Notes under the pieces: model-generated
The model's input: the letters and a program-made list of their open reading frames with translations, nothing else
The model's database searches: none
Told to the model about the DNA's origin: nothing
Shown: positions 1 through 8,879 of the stretch, one piece after another
How positions within the stretch are numbered: position 1 is the first letter of the stretch
Layout: every line of letters starts with the position of its first letter
Program-made: the position numbers and the translations under genes
From: Bacteroidales bacterium UBA6248
Lineage (GTDB): Bacteria > Bacteroidota > Bacteroidia > Bacteroidales > Lentimicrobiaceae
Reading direction: 5' to 3'
DNA: 31,568 bases
Assembly (NCBI GenBank): GCA_002441345.1
Contig: DJVU01000065.1
Span: 18,635 to 50,202, forward strand

Positions 1-381
1 GAGCATTCCGGCAGAACCGAAGTTTATCTTCTGAAGTCCCAGGCGAAGCTCAAACTGTGGCCGGGAATACCGTATCCAGGCACGGTACGGCTTAATGCTG
101 CCCTGGCTTGTAAGACTGTCGAAAGGACTCAGTCCCGCACTTCCGTTGATGTTAAACGAGATCTCAAGATCCAGCAGGCGCCGGTGCTTGTGCATCCCGA
201 GGTTCAGCTGCGGTATATACCGCGCACCTCCCCATAAGGGCATGTCCTGCCCGAAACCGTAAGCTGACCAGGCCGATGCCTGTCCGCTGAAACGCAGGGA
301 GTCCGGCGTAATGGAAAATACCGGCAGAAAAGCCAGCAGCCATAAACCCATAAGTGCCGTTTTCAGATAGCGTGCGTTCAT
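1..381 (-). CDS. Putative outer-membrane beta-barrel (porin-like) protein, N-terminal part
   Basis: Partial gene that leaves the window at base 1; the 127 codons seen are open. The protein starts with Met-Asn-Ala-Arg and a hydrophobic segment (residues about 8-24) that looks like a signal peptide. It continues with alternating polar/aromatic stretches typical of outer-membrane strands, and has a segment around residues 112-127 (LRLGLQKINFG) of the kind seen in barrel proteins. Its ATG overlaps the TGA of the upstream tetR-type gene (ATGA), so the two are probably translationally coupled and share a promoter. The TetR protein may therefore control this barrel. The substrate is unknown. An export or porin-like function is inference from the signal peptide and strand pattern only. 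Confidence 0.6.
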   Translation of the reverse strand, partial: MNARYLKTALMGLWLLAFLPVFSITPDSLRFSGQASAWSAYGFGQDMPLWGGARYIPQLNLGMHKHRRLLDLEISFNINGSAGLSPFDSLTSQGSIKPYRAWIRYSRPQFELRLGLQKINFGSAGML

Positions 382-971
382 TGGTCGCAGGGGTCAGGAC
401 GGATACCATACGTAAATAAGCGGGTAATCTCCCGGATAACCACTGCCGGCGTTCCGCATACCGACAACAAATACGGATCGTTGAGAAACTCCGAAATCTT
501 TGTGGAAACATAAAACATAACCTCTGGTTTGAAGTCCTTCCGGAAATCGCCCTTTTGCTGGGCTTTCCTGAAATCCTCAAGAATACCCTGCCAGATTTGC
601 TGCGTTTTTTCCCTTATGTGCTGCTGCAGATCGGGCTCGCTCCCGGAATAAAAATCTCGGATAAACTCCTGGCTGATGTTCTCGACGGATTCGGATTTCA
701 TCAGAAATATATGCCTTACTTTTTCATCAGCAGGGATGTCGGATTCCATGATCTGCGTGAAACGAACCATGGATTTTTCAACTTCAGCATCGAATACGCT
801 TTTTGCCAGACCTGTTTTGTCGGTGAAATACCTGTAAAAGGTCATTTTACTGACCCCGGCATGCCTGCATATTTCTTCAACCGAAACTTTACGTACGCCG
901 TATTTCCAGAATAACTCCCTCCCCGACTCCAGAAGAGCCCCTGCCTTTGTGCCGGATCTTTGTACGATCAT
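378..971 (-). CDS. TetR/AcrR family transcriptional regulator
   Basis: A 197-residue protein with an N-terminal TetR helix-turn-helix (about residues 10-55: VSVEEICRHAGVSKMTFYRY) and a helical, ligand-binding C-terminal part, the usual length for the family. The ATG at 971 is preferred; a TTG nine codons upstream keeps the frame open but lies within the likely promoter. The gene overlaps the downstream barrel gene by four bases, which suggests that barrel is its main target. A promoter with good Bacteroidota consensus lies just upstream, flanked by an inverted repeat that could be its own operator. The effector ligand cannot be read from the sequence. Confidence 0.92.
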   Translation of the reverse strand: MIVQRSGTKAGALLESGRELFWKYGVRKVSVEEICRHAGVSKMTFYRYFTDKTGLAKSVFDAEVEKSMVRFTQIMESDIPADEKVRHIFLMKSESVENISQEFIRDFYSGSEPDLQQHIREKTQQIWQGILEDFRKAQQKGDFRKDFKPEVMFYVSTKISEFLNDPYLLSVCGTPAVVIREITRLFTYGIRPDPCDQ

Positions 972-995
972 ACTATAAATGTTACGAAAAGGGTA

Positions 996-1026
996 CAAAA
1001 ATACAACAATCGTAAAGCTTTGTCAA
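996..1026 (-). promoter_or_regulatory. Promoter of the tetR-barrel operon
   Basis: On the minus strand a TTG (1024-1026) is followed after 20 nt by TATTTTTG (996-1003), an exact match to the Bacteroidota -7 element TAnnTTTG. The expected start of transcription lies about 15-20 nt before the ATG at 971. TTACGA (982-987) and TCGTAA (1010-1015) form a 6-bp inverted repeat around the -7 box, and a further TTACGAAAGG lies at 1046-1055. These may be regulator binding sites. Confidence 0.6.
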
Positions 1027-1154
1027 GGAAAACGACGCAATAATTTTACGAAAGGATCTGTATTCGTATCACCGGCAGGCATTACTCCTGTTTTCCGGAA
1101 ACTTGTATTCCCTGCAGTTCAGCGAACGTTTTCTCTTCTTTGGCCTTAAATGCA

Positions 1155-1180
1155 AAAAGCCGGATTTGCGTCCGGCTTTT
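1155..1180 (-). terminator. Intrinsic terminator after fumarase
   Basis: Perfect 10-bp stem (AAAAGCCGGA / TCCGGCTTTT) with a 6-nt loop, ending in a T-run on the minus strand, 26 bases past the fumarase stop. It separates fumarase from the tetR unit. Confidence 0.85.
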
Positions 1181-1206
1181 CAGTAAAATTAAACATCAAT
1201 CCGTTT

Positions 1207-2811
1207 TCAGAGCTGCTCAAAGAAGTCGTTGCCTTTGTCGTCGATGATAATAAAGGCGGGGAAGTTTTCAACGGTAATTTTCCGTACTGCTTCCATTCCC
1301 AGGTCTTCAAAATCGACGACTTCAACCGAACGGATGCTGCTTTTAGCGAGTATGGCGGCAGGTCCGCCAATGGAGCCGAGATAAAAGCCGCCGTATTTTT
1401 TGCAGGCATCTTTCACGGCTTTTCCGCGGTTGCCTTTTGCTAGCATTACCATGGATCCGCCCAGGCTCTGGAACAGGTCTACGTATACGTCCATTCTGCC
1501 GGCAGTGGTTGGTCCGAAGCTGCCCGATGCCATTCCTTTCGGAGTTTTGGCCGGACCTGCATAGTACACCGGGTGATTTTTGAAATATTCGGGCATTGGT
1601 TTGCCTTCATCCAGCATTTGTTTTATGCGTGCATGTGCAATGTCGCGGGCAACAATAAGGGTTCCGTTCAGGCTGAGTCTGGTTTTTACGGGGTATTTCG
1701 ACAGTTCGGCAAGGATTTCCGGCATGGGTCTGTTCAGGTCTACCTCAACGGGCGGGGTAAGATGCGGAGCCGCCTGAGGGACGAAACGGGCCGGATTTTT
1801 CTCCAGCTCTTCCAGAAATATCCCTTCATGCGTGATTCTGGCTTTTATGTTGCGGTCGGCACTGCAGCTGACGCCAATCCCGACAGGGCAGGAGGCTGCA
1901 TGCCTGGGAAGGCGTATTACCCTGACGTCGTGCACGAAGTACTTGCCGCCAAACTGAGCTCCTATGCCCACCTCCTGACATATTTTCTGAACCCTGGCTT
2001 CCCATTCCGGATCCCGGAAGGCTTGTCCGCCTTCGTTGCCCGATGTCGGCAGGTGATCGTAGTACCCTGCGGATGCCTTTTTTACCGCCGTCAGCGTTGC
2101 TTCTGCCGAAGTACCTCCGATTACAAGCGCCAGATGGTAGGGCGGACAGGCGGATGTGCCCAGGTCCATGATTTTTTCCTTCACAAATTTTGTGAGATTC
2201 TCCTCATTCAGCAGGGATTTCGTTTGCTGATAAAGAAAAGTCTTGTTGGCCGACCCGCCTCCCTTGGTGATGATAAGGAATTCGTATGTATCGCCGGGCT
2301 CCGAGTAAATATCGATCTGTGCGGGAAGATTGGTGCCGGTATTTTTTTCCTCTGTCATTGTGAACGGAACCACCATCGAATACCTCAGGTTTTTGTCGTG
2401 ATAGGTTTCGAAGATTCCTTTGGAAAGGTGCTTTGCATCGTCGACACCGGTATATACGTTTTCCCCTTTTTTTCCGATAACGATCGCCGTACCGGTGTCC
2501 TGACAGGTAGGGAGTTCGCCTTCCGCGGCAACTACCTGGTTCATGAGCATGGTATGCGCTACGAAGCGATCGTTGTCGGTTGCTTCCGGATCCTTAAGAA
2601 TATCGGCAAGCTTCTGCAGATGTTCCGGGCGAAGATAAAACGAAACATCGGTGATGGCCTCCCGGGCCAGCAACTCCAGCCCTTCCGGAGCTACTTTCAG
2701 GATCTTCCGGCCTCCGTGTTCTTCGGTTTTTACAAAATCGCGGGTAAGTAAACGCCAGGGCGTCGTATCCGGCCCCAGCGGGAATGGTTTCTGATAATTG
2801 AATTCTGCCAT
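1207..2811 (-). CDS. fumA: Class I fumarate hydratase ([4Fe-4S], fused alpha/beta type)
   Basis: A 534-residue enzyme for the reversible hydration of fumarate to L-malate in the TCA cycle or its reductive branch; cytosolic. The alpha part (about 40-330) has TCQDTGT (Cys103), SACPPYHLALVIGG (Cys222) and SCSADRN (Cys316). Their spacing matches the three cluster ligands of E. coli FumA (Cys105, 224, 318) with a constant offset of two. The beta part (about 340-534) has MLAKGNRGKAVKDACKKYGG and ends with the typical DDKGNDFFEQL. Length agrees with FumA/FumB (548). ATG start at 2811; it appears to be a single-gene unit closed by the hairpin at 1155-1180. The cluster makes the enzyme oxygen-sensitive, consistent with a low-oxygen lifestyle. 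The symbol denotes the class, not orthology to FumA rather than FumB. Confidence 0.96.
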   Translation of the reverse strand: MAEFNYQKPFPLGPDTTPWRLLTRDFVKTEEHGGRKILKVAPEGLELLAREAITDVSFYLRPEHLQKLADILKDPEATDNDRFVAHTMLMNQVVAAEGELPTCQDTGTAIVIGKKGENVYTGVDDAKHLSKGIFETYHDKNLRYSMVVPFTMTEEKNTGTNLPAQIDIYSEPGDTYEFLIITKGGGSANKTFLYQQTKSLLNEENLTKFVKEKIMDLGTSACPPYHLALVIGGTSAEATLTAVKKASAGYYDHLPTSGNEGGQAFRDPEWEARVQKICQEVGIGAQFGGKYFVHDVRVIRLPRHAASCPVGIGVSCSADRNIKARITHEGIFLEELEKNPARFVPQAAPHLTPPVEVDLNRPMPEILAELSKYPVKTRLSLNGTLIVARDIAHARIKQMLDEGKPMPEYFKNHPVYYAGPAKTPKGMASGSFGPTTAGRMDVYVDLFQSLGGSMVMLAKGNRGKAVKDACKKYGGFYLGSIGGPAAILAKSSIRSVEVVDFEDLGMEAVRKITVENFPAFIIIDDKGNDFFEQL

Positions 2812-2942
2812 TTTTTTTGTTTTTACTGTCTCTGTACGGGATTACTGCTTTCCGGCAGGGTTTCATTGCTGAAGACCGCCATTAAAGGCAGATAAAGATA
2901 GGTAAAAACAACGGGAGTTCTCCGCCGGATTTTTTGGAAGGG

Positions 2943-2959
2943 TAAAAACCTGCAGGTTT
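2943..2959 (-). terminator. Probable terminator after the serine hydrolase
   Basis: A 14-bp perfect palindrome (AAACCTGCAGGTTT, 2946-2959), read on the minus strand, is followed by further T residues (GGTTTTTACC). It sits 13 bases past the stop of the serine hydrolase. The stem is short, so strength is uncertain. Confidence 0.45.
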
Positions 2960-2971
2960 GACTCTCTGATT

Positions 2972-4303
2972 TTATTCTTCCCGTGTAAACAGAAGATCCA
3001 GTCCACCCTGTTTCAGCTGCATTTTTCCCGGTTCGTTAAAGGTGATCCGGATACCAGCCTGATCGAAACGGAATTCCTGCTCGCTCACGGCTTCCAGGGG
3101 GAATGCCGGCTGACCGGTACCCTGCCCGGTAAGCTGCTGCCCGTCGTACCGGATGGTAAGCTTCAGCGGAAAGTTTTCAGCAGCATAAACCCCTTCGTAG
3201 CTTTGCAGTTTCTCAACCGGAACCTCAGCTACCTTAAAATCCGGAATCGCATACGGCATCCCGAGATACAGGCTCAAAACCCCGATCAGGATTTCGTTCT
3301 GACTGTAGTTGAGTGCGTTTGAACAGATGGCAATGCTCAGCTTTTTTTCGGGAAATGTTACCAGTACAGACCTGAATCCGTCTATGCCTCCCGTATGCCC
3401 GAAGCCACTTAGTCCTTCAAACGTCATGGGGAAGATTCCCTTACCGTATTCGCCTTCAACTGCCGTCATTTCCGAAAGCAATGCGCTATCCATAAGGGTG
3501 TTGCTGAACAATGCATCAATAAATCGTACCATTTCAGAAGCGGTCGATACCATGGCGCCGGCTCCGTGCGGGATACTCATGTGGGTTTCATTTTCTTTCA
3601 CCCATTTCTCATTCTCAAAGCGGTACGAATAGCTGTCTCCATGCATAACGTTTATTGTGCTGCCATAAGCAGTACGGGTCAGACCGGTCTTTTCCAGAAT
3701 ACGCTCTTTAAGGTTCTCCTGATAACTTTTACCCGTGACATCTTCAAGTATGTATCCAAGAAGTATAAAGTTTGAGTTGCTGTAACGCGATTCGGCTCCG
3801 GGAGCAAACAGGGGAGGATGCTGCTGTATCATGGCAAGGATTTCAGCCCGGGATTTGGAAGCAACGTTCCATTCAAGATATTCCGGATCACTGGTTACGC
3901 TCCATAAACCGCTGCGGTGCAGCAACATATGCTCAAGCGTTATCTCTTCTGCATTGGGCAGTTGCGGAAACCAGGCCGAGAGCTTCATCTCCGGCGCCAG
4001 CTTTTTCTCCCCGAAAAGCTGATACATCATGGTTGCAGTATACATCTTTGTTACCGAACCGATACGGTAAACGGTACCGGTACCCGCACGAATTTCCCCC
4101 TCAATATCCGCAAAACCGCACGCCCGGGCATAGGTTATCTCTCCGTTCTCAAGGATGGCAATACTACCCATAAACTTATCGTGACGGCTAAGCTGGTTTA
4201 TCAGACTGTCGACCGCATTGTTTCCCGGTACCCCGGCACAGACTGCCGTAAACACCATCAGACTGACGGTTAAAAAGGCAACAATTATCCTTATGTTTTT
4301 CAT
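2972..4303 (-). CDS. Secreted serine hydrolase, class C beta-lactamase/PBP-like family
   Basis: A 443-residue protein with an N-terminal signal peptide (MKNIRIIVAFLTVSLMVFTA), so periplasmic or outer-surface. The beta-lactamase-type fold covers about 35-340. It has the catalytic Ser-x-x-Lys as S83-V-T-K86, the second motif Y174-S-N, and the third motif H303-T-G. This HTG variant is common in esterases and D-aminopeptidase-like members rather than true AmpC enzymes (KTG). A C-terminal beta-rich tail of about 90 residues follows. ATG at 4303 is chosen because the signal peptide starts there; the frame stays open 39 codons upstream but that stretch is not signal-like. Substrate unknown: peptidoglycan peptide, ester or D-amino-acid peptide are possible. 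Antibiotic resistance should not be assumed. Confidence 0.88.
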   Translation of the reverse strand: MKNIRIIVAFLTVSLMVFTAVCAGVPGNNAVDSLINQLSRHDKFMGSIAILENGEITYARACGFADIEGEIRAGTGTVYRIGSVTKMYTATMMYQLFGEKKLAPEMKLSAWFPQLPNAEEITLEHMLLHRSGLWSVTSDPEYLEWNVASKSRAEILAMIQQHPPLFAPGAESRYSNSNFILLGYILEDVTGKSYQENLKERILEKTGLTRTAYGSTINVMHGDSYSYRFENEKWVKENETHMSIPHGAGAMVSTASEMVRFIDALFSNTLMDSALLSEMTAVEGEYGKGIFPMTFEGLSGFGHTGGIDGFRSVLVTFPEKKLSIAICSNALNYSQNEILIGVLSLYLGMPYAIPDFKVAEVPVEKLQSYEGVYAAENFPLKLTIRYDGQQLTGQGTGQPAFPLEAVSEQEFRFDQAGIRITFNEPGKMQLKQGGLDLLFTREE

Positions 4304-4668
4304 ATTAGTATTGTGTGTTATTGTTTTAATGTTATTATTTTTACCTTGTGGCTTCAGAGTTACAAAACGCGGCTTCCATACAGGTACCCGGGTAACCAGA
4401 AAGTGTGGATTGATGAGCAAATACGATTGTTTGACCGTTAGAACCTGAAAAGGTTACAGTTTTAATAAAGTTGCTGAAAGCTGTGAAAATTTTCATTGAA
4501 TTTCTAAGGTGAAGTCGTGTTTGTTAAAGATTTGTTAAGACGTTACTTTTTTCTTTTTCTGCTGTTTATGAATAAAAGGAAGTTGTTTCTCCAGTAATTT
4601 TTTCGGATGGCTGCTGCCGGCCTTTTGAGCGTGAAATTCTCCGTAGTCTTAACCTGAAATTATTCATT
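4304..4668. other. Divergent intergenic region, 365 bp
   Basis: Lies between the serine hydrolase (minus) and the LamG-like T9SS protein (plus). AT-rich, with no convincing open frame of its own. A good plus-strand promoter candidate lies at 4520-4551. No clear minus-strand promoter was found. Confidence 0.6.
4520..4551 (+). promoter_or_regulatory. Candidate promoter of the LamG-like T9SS protein
   Basis: TTTG at 4520-4523, 20 nt, then TACTTTTT at 4544-4551 (seven of eight positions of TAnnTTTG). The start of transcription would be about 110 nt before the ATG, giving a leader of moderate length. Confidence 0.4.
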
Positions 4669-5634
4669 ATGAAAAAAATTACTCAATTAATCGGCGCTCT
4701 TTTTGTGCTGTTACCGGTTTTTGGCGTGAATGCCCAAAGGGTACTTTACTATGATTTTGAAAATACCCTGGAGGAGGTTAATGGGCAGGGTCCTGCACTG
4801 ACTGTACTCGGAGAGCAGGGCAGTTTTGTGGTGGAAACCCTGAATGAGGTAAATCAGAATACGAAAATGGTATACCGGTTTGCCGAAAACAGCGGGCTTC
4901 AGTTCCATAATGCCGGGGCTGATAATATTATTGGTACAGATTACACCATCGAAATTTACTTTGTTTTCGACGAACTCAGCAGCTGGAAGCGGGTTGTTGA
5001 CTGGAAAAACCGCAAAACCGACTGGGGCGCTTATGTATACTACGGTCAGCTGAATTTCTACAACATTTTATACAGCACCGAGGCTCCGGTGGAAGAGGGG
5101 GAGTACACGTATTATGTGATAACGCGCACCGCAGCTGACGATCATGTATTAATTTATACCGATGCGGAAGTGAAAATATCCTTTACTGATGCCGGAGGTA
5201 ATGCACTGGTGGATGAGGACGGAGTACTCAATTTCTTCCACGACGACCTGGTGGTTACCGGCGAGGCTTCTTCCGGTGCTGTGGCGATGATTAAACTGTA
5301 CGACTATCCTCTTACGCAGGAAGACATTACACGAAACTGGGAGAATCTGGGTAGTCAGGTATTCGGTCTTGGAGAGCTGGCACAGAAAGTGGAGGCCGCT
5401 GTTTATCCCAACCCGGCTTCAACGGAAGTACGATTGGACCTGTCGAATTTTGGACGGAACAAAAAGGTGGAGATCAGCCTGATCAATTCCGACGGTCGTA
5501 TGGTTTACCAAACGGTTTCGCACAACGCAGGCGGAAGTGCCGATATTGGCACCAGCCTTTATCCTGCCGGCCTGTACCTGCTCAAAGCAGTTCAGGGCAA
5601 TACGATAGCCGTTACGCGCATCCTGATACGATAA
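4669..5634 (+). CDS. Secreted LamG-like protein with T9SS type A sorting domain
   Basis: A 321-residue protein: signal peptide MKKITQLIGALFVLLPVFGV ending near Ala22-Gln23; a concanavalin/LamG-like beta-sandwich (about 25-225) with recurring features such as YYDFENTLEEVNG, YTIEIYFVF and a closing LYDYPLTQEDI; and a C-terminal sorting domain (about 243-321) beginning VYPNPASTEVRLDL and ending in the basic ITVTRILIR-like strand typical of T9SS cargo. It should be exported by Sec, then by T9SS, and either anchored on the surface or released. LamG folds usually bind carbohydrate or protein; no catalytic residues were seen. Monocistronic, convergent with the kinase unit at 5802. Confidence 0.85.
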   Translation: MKKITQLIGALFVLLPVFGVNAQRVLYYDFENTLEEVNGQGPALTVLGEQGSFVVETLNEVNQNTKMVYRFAENSGLQFHNAGADNIIGTDYTIEIYFVFDELSSWKRVVDWKNRKTDWGAYVYYGQLNFYNILYSTEAPVEEGEYTYYVITRTAADDHVLIYTDAEVKISFTDAGGNALVDEDGVLNFFHDDLVVTGEASSGAVAMIKLYDYPLTQEDITRNWENLGSQVFGLGELAQKVEAAVYPNPASTEVRLDLSNFGRNKKVEISLINSDGRMVYQTVSHNAGGSADIGTSLYPAGLYLLKAVQGNTIAVTRILIR

Positions 5635-5801
5635 TCCTTTGCTGGACAAGTATTCTGACCGAAGCACACCGGAGGATTGCACCAAAACCTGTACTTCAGG
5701 CGTCCGGAAGCTCTGTTCTTTGCCCGCTCCGGGAAGAATGGGATTTATTCCTGCCCTGCGGAAGACGGAATGAGGTTGTGCTTTTAAATTTCCTGTAAGT
5801 A

Positions 5802-8800
5802 CTAAATCATCGGACGGCCTGTCATTTTTCTGAGCAATGCCATCAGCTCATTGCTGTGAAAAGGCTTGGCGATGTATTCGTCACAGCCCGATTCCAGGCA
5901 TGCTTCCCGGTCACCTGTGCTGCTGTATGCCGTAACAGCCAGGATCTTAATGCCCGGTGCGATCTGTCTGATCTGCTTTACGGCTTCCAGTCCGTCCATT
6001 CCCGGCATGCGTATATCCATAAGTATGGCGTCGATATCCGGATGGTTTTTTACCATTTCAACCGATTCGGCACCACTGCCGGCAAGCAGCAGCCGGTCGG
6101 TATGTCTGGAGAGCAGTTTTTTCAGAAACAGACGGTTGATTTCTTCATTTTCCACAATCAGCAGGAGTGGCGGATTCCCGTATGAACTGCCGGCCTCCTC
6201 TGCAGGAACACGCTCTCCGGGGTTGATCCGCTTAACCGGGATCTCGCAGGTAATTACCGTTCCCTTGCCGGGACTCGAAGAAACGTGTATGCTGCCGCCA
6301 AGTAAGCCTACCGAACCCTGAACAATGGCAAGTCCCATACCGGTGCTGTTTTGCCAGCGGGTGGTATAAACGTTCTCCTGCATAAAAGGCTCAAAAATCA
6401 GCGGCTGGTATTCATCCGAAATGCCTATCCCGGTATCGCTTACAGAAATGCGCAACGTAGCATCCGATATTCCGCAGGTTAAGCGGATATGGCCGCTGCC
6501 TGTAAATTTCAGTGCATTGTCGAGACATTCCTCAATTATTCTTCGTATTATTCTCTTATCGGCAAGTATCAGGTCATCCGTACTGCCGTGAACTTCGTCC
6601 AGGGTAAATTCAAGTTCCTTTTTTTTCGCCCTGGACATAAACGGGCGGGAGACTTCATTAAGCAGGTCATTCACCCTGAAAGCCATATTATTCTTTACCA
6701 TATTACCCGACATCAGCATCGATAAATCCATGATGTTGTCAATGGTTTTGGTAAGTCTGCCGATACTGTTTTCAAGCAACACAATGAATTCCATGTTTTC
6801 GCTTTCCGAATATTCTCCGGAGGCAATAAGCTGTGCAAATCCCAGGATGCCGTTGAGCGGGGTACGTATCTCGTGGGAGATGTTTTTCATAAAGGTCGTC
6901 TTCAGCCTGTTGCTGGCTTCGGCATTTTCCTTGGCCCGAATCAGCTCATGCTGGATGTCGATAAGCTCCGTGATGTCGGTGATGGTTCCTATAAATCCGA
7001 TAAACCGTCCTTCTACAACCTCGGGAACAGCCTGTCCATGCACCCAGATTACCGTGCCGTCGGGCTTCACAAAACGGTATTCGGAGCTTACCATAGTTCG
7101 TGTTTCTACCGCATTTTTCCATTCTTTATCACGCTCGCTGCGGTCGTCGGGATGGATCGCACGCATATATTTGTTTTCCAGAGCTTCCTCAGCCGAAAGG
7201 CCCGTCAGGGCAGTCCATTTAGGATTAACAAAGGTGGTATTTCCAAAGGTGTCGGTTCTGAAAATTCCGACAGGAGCCATTCGGGTAAGTGCCTCAAAAA
7301 GATTCCTGCTTTCAATAAGGTCGAGTTCGGTTTTTTTACGATTGGTGATGTCCGTAAACATTGCAACCATTTTGCCTGGCGTTGACTGGTAAGCTCTGAT
7401 TTCGTAAGTGCCCGATATGTGATCGTCTTTGTAATTCACCTGTTCGTTTACCCAGCTGATGTTATCCTTAGCAGCTCTCCGATAATGCTCGAGTGTACCC
7501 GAATCGTTCCTGCCTGGAAAGGCATCCATGAACTCCATTCCGATGTATTTCGAATTATCGGTTTGCAGTATCTGGTCAGCAGCAGGATTGGCTCCGGTGA
7601 AAATAAGCCGGTCCCGGTCATCAAGTTCAAAAAAGTGCATGCCAACCGGAGAGTTTTCAATCATCTGCCGGTGAAGCTTTTCACTTAATTGTAACGCTTC
7701 CGTAACTTGCATCCGCTTAGTAATATCCTGCCCTGAGGTTCGAATACCGGTGGTATTTCCATTTTCATCCAGAATATGATTCCACGAAAGTGAAATCCAG
7801 TAAAATGTACCGTCTTTTCTCTGAAATCTTAAAATTTTATCTTTCCCTGAATGCGTCGAGCGAATTTCCCCGAACAGGGCTTTTGAATCGCTGATGCTGG
7901 TTTCATCAATAATTGCCAGAACTATTTCCGTTTCATTTATCAGCTGTTCGGCCGTATAACCGGTAAACCGCTCAGCCGCAGGATTGGTCCACAGGATGCG
8001 GCCTTCCATATCCAGCAGAGATTCCCAGTTGGCAGTGTAATTGGCAATGTTTCTGAATTTCTCTTCGCTTTCTTTCAGGGCCATGACGGCCTGCTTCCTT
8101 TCGGTAATATCGTTCGAAACGGAAAGTATACCTTTTCTCCCATCCGGCAGAATAACCGCAGTTTCGGTCAACTGAGAATAATATTTGGTTCCATCCTTTC
8201 TCAGGCTGGTAACTTCATGCATAAGAACCTCTCCCGAAAGTATCTTCCGTATGTTATCCAGTGCTTTTTCATGATTATGAGGCTGTACCATCAGCAAAAT
8301 ACTTTTGCCGATGAGCTCTTCGCGGCTGTAATGTGTTGTATTGCAGTACGATTCGTTGATGTCAAGAATTATCCCCTGTTCATCCAGCAGAGATATTCCC
8401 GAAGGTGAGGTTGTAAATAGTGTACGGTAAAGGTCGCCAGGATCTTTCGGCTTACTGCCCCCGCCTGCAAGCTGGTCACCAGGAACAGGAACGGCTTTCC
8501 ACAACAGCACATTGCTCTGTCCGCCAAGCGGAATAATTTCCAGGTCGAACCAGTCCTGCAATACATCCGACCAGGCCCGGCTGCTGGTTATTTTCTGTAT
8601 GCCGGTTAAAATTATCCCTGACTGCGCGGTATTCCAAACGGTCTTCCGGCCGCGCAGGGATTCAGCGTCTGTTCCGGTAAGCAAAGCCATTGCCCGGTTG
8701 GCAAAAAGAATTTTGCCGTCTCTTCCCGTAATGCAGGCGGCAACATCCAGAGAATCCAGCAACCCGGTGCTGCTGGCCGGGAATAATCCCTTTTTATCGT

Positions 8801-8804
8801 CCAT
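5802..8804 (-). CDS. Hybrid sensor histidine kinase with five PAS domains and a receiver
   Basis: A 1000-residue protein without membrane segments, so cytosolic. Domains in order: five PAS folds (about 15-100, 125-239, 242-365, 375-491, 498-616), the middle ones closed by DIT-x-R/K motifs; HisKA (about 626-698) with phospho-acceptor His644 in SHEIRTPLNG; HATPase_c (about 745-857) with N-box ECLDNALKFT, D-box DTGIG and G-box STGMGL; and a receiver domain (about 878-998) with phospho-acceptor Asp930 in LMDIRMPG and conserved Lys980. The ATG at 8804 is chosen over a TTG six codons upstream. The second PAS kinase ends only 75 bases upstream, so the two are likely one transcript. No HPt domain or output regulator follows, so the receiver probably acts in intramolecular control or a relay with an unlinked partner. 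Confidence 0.93.
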   Translation of the reverse strand: MDDKKGLFPASSTGLLDSLDVAACITGRDGKILFANRAMALLTGTDAESLRGRKTVWNTAQSGIILTGIQKITSSRAWSDVLQDWFDLEIIPLGGQSNVLLWKAVPVPGDQLAGGGSKPKDPGDLYRTLFTTSPSGISLLDEQGIILDINESYCNTTHYSREELIGKSILLMVQPHNHEKALDNIRKILSGEVLMHEVTSLRKDGTKYYSQLTETAVILPDGRKGILSVSNDITERKQAVMALKESEEKFRNIANYTANWESLLDMEGRILWTNPAAERFTGYTAEQLINETEIVLAIIDETSISDSKALFGEIRSTHSGKDKILRFQRKDGTFYWISLSWNHILDENGNTTGIRTSGQDITKRMQVTEALQLSEKLHRQMIENSPVGMHFFELDDRDRLIFTGANPAADQILQTDNSKYIGMEFMDAFPGRNDSGTLEHYRRAAKDNISWVNEQVNYKDDHISGTYEIRAYQSTPGKMVAMFTDITNRKKTELDLIESRNLFEALTRMAPVGIFRTDTFGNTTFVNPKWTALTGLSAEEALENKYMRAIHPDDRSERDKEWKNAVETRTMVSSEYRFVKPDGTVIWVHGQAVPEVVEGRFIGFIGTITDITELIDIQHELIRAKENAEASNRLKTTFMKNISHEIRTPLNGILGFAQLIASGEYSESENMEFIVLLENSIGRLTKTIDNIMDLSMLMSGNMVKNNMAFRVNDLLNEVSRPFMSRAKKKELEFTLDEVHGSTDDLILADKRIIRRIIEECLDNALKFTGSGHIRLTCGISDATLRISVSDTGIGISDEYQPLIFEPFMQENVYTTRWQNSTGMGLAIVQGSVGLLGGSIHVSSSPGKGTVITCEIPVKRINPGERVPAEEAGSSYGNPPLLLIVENEEINRLFLKKLLSRHTDRLLLAGSGAESVEMVKNHPDIDAILMDIRMPGMDGLEAVKQIRQIAPGIKILAVTAYSSTGDREACLESGCDEYIAKPFHSNELMALLRKMTGRPMI

Positions 8805-8879
8805 AGTTTGTTTTATGGTCAAATTGGTTAATTAATCCTGTACTGCCCTTTTTCCCATTTGTTTTCCTATCGTTACGGT

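Noticed and set aside
1573..2751. 392-codon plus-strand open frame opposite fumarase
   Set aside because: It lies fully antisense to a clear fumarase gene and its translation has no recognisable motifs; it is a mirror of that gene's codon use.
2972..4303. True class C beta-lactamase (antibiotic resistance gene)
   Set aside because: The third motif is HTG rather than KTG and a C-terminal extra domain is present, as in serine hydrolases with other substrates.
5704..5732. Terminator between the LamG-like gene and the hybrid kinase
   Set aside because: Only a 5-bp CCGGA/TCCGG stem with a 19-nt loop and no T-run; too weak to call.
6730..7392. 220-codon plus-strand open frame opposite the hybrid kinase
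   Set aside because: Antisense shadow; serine-rich translation without domain features.
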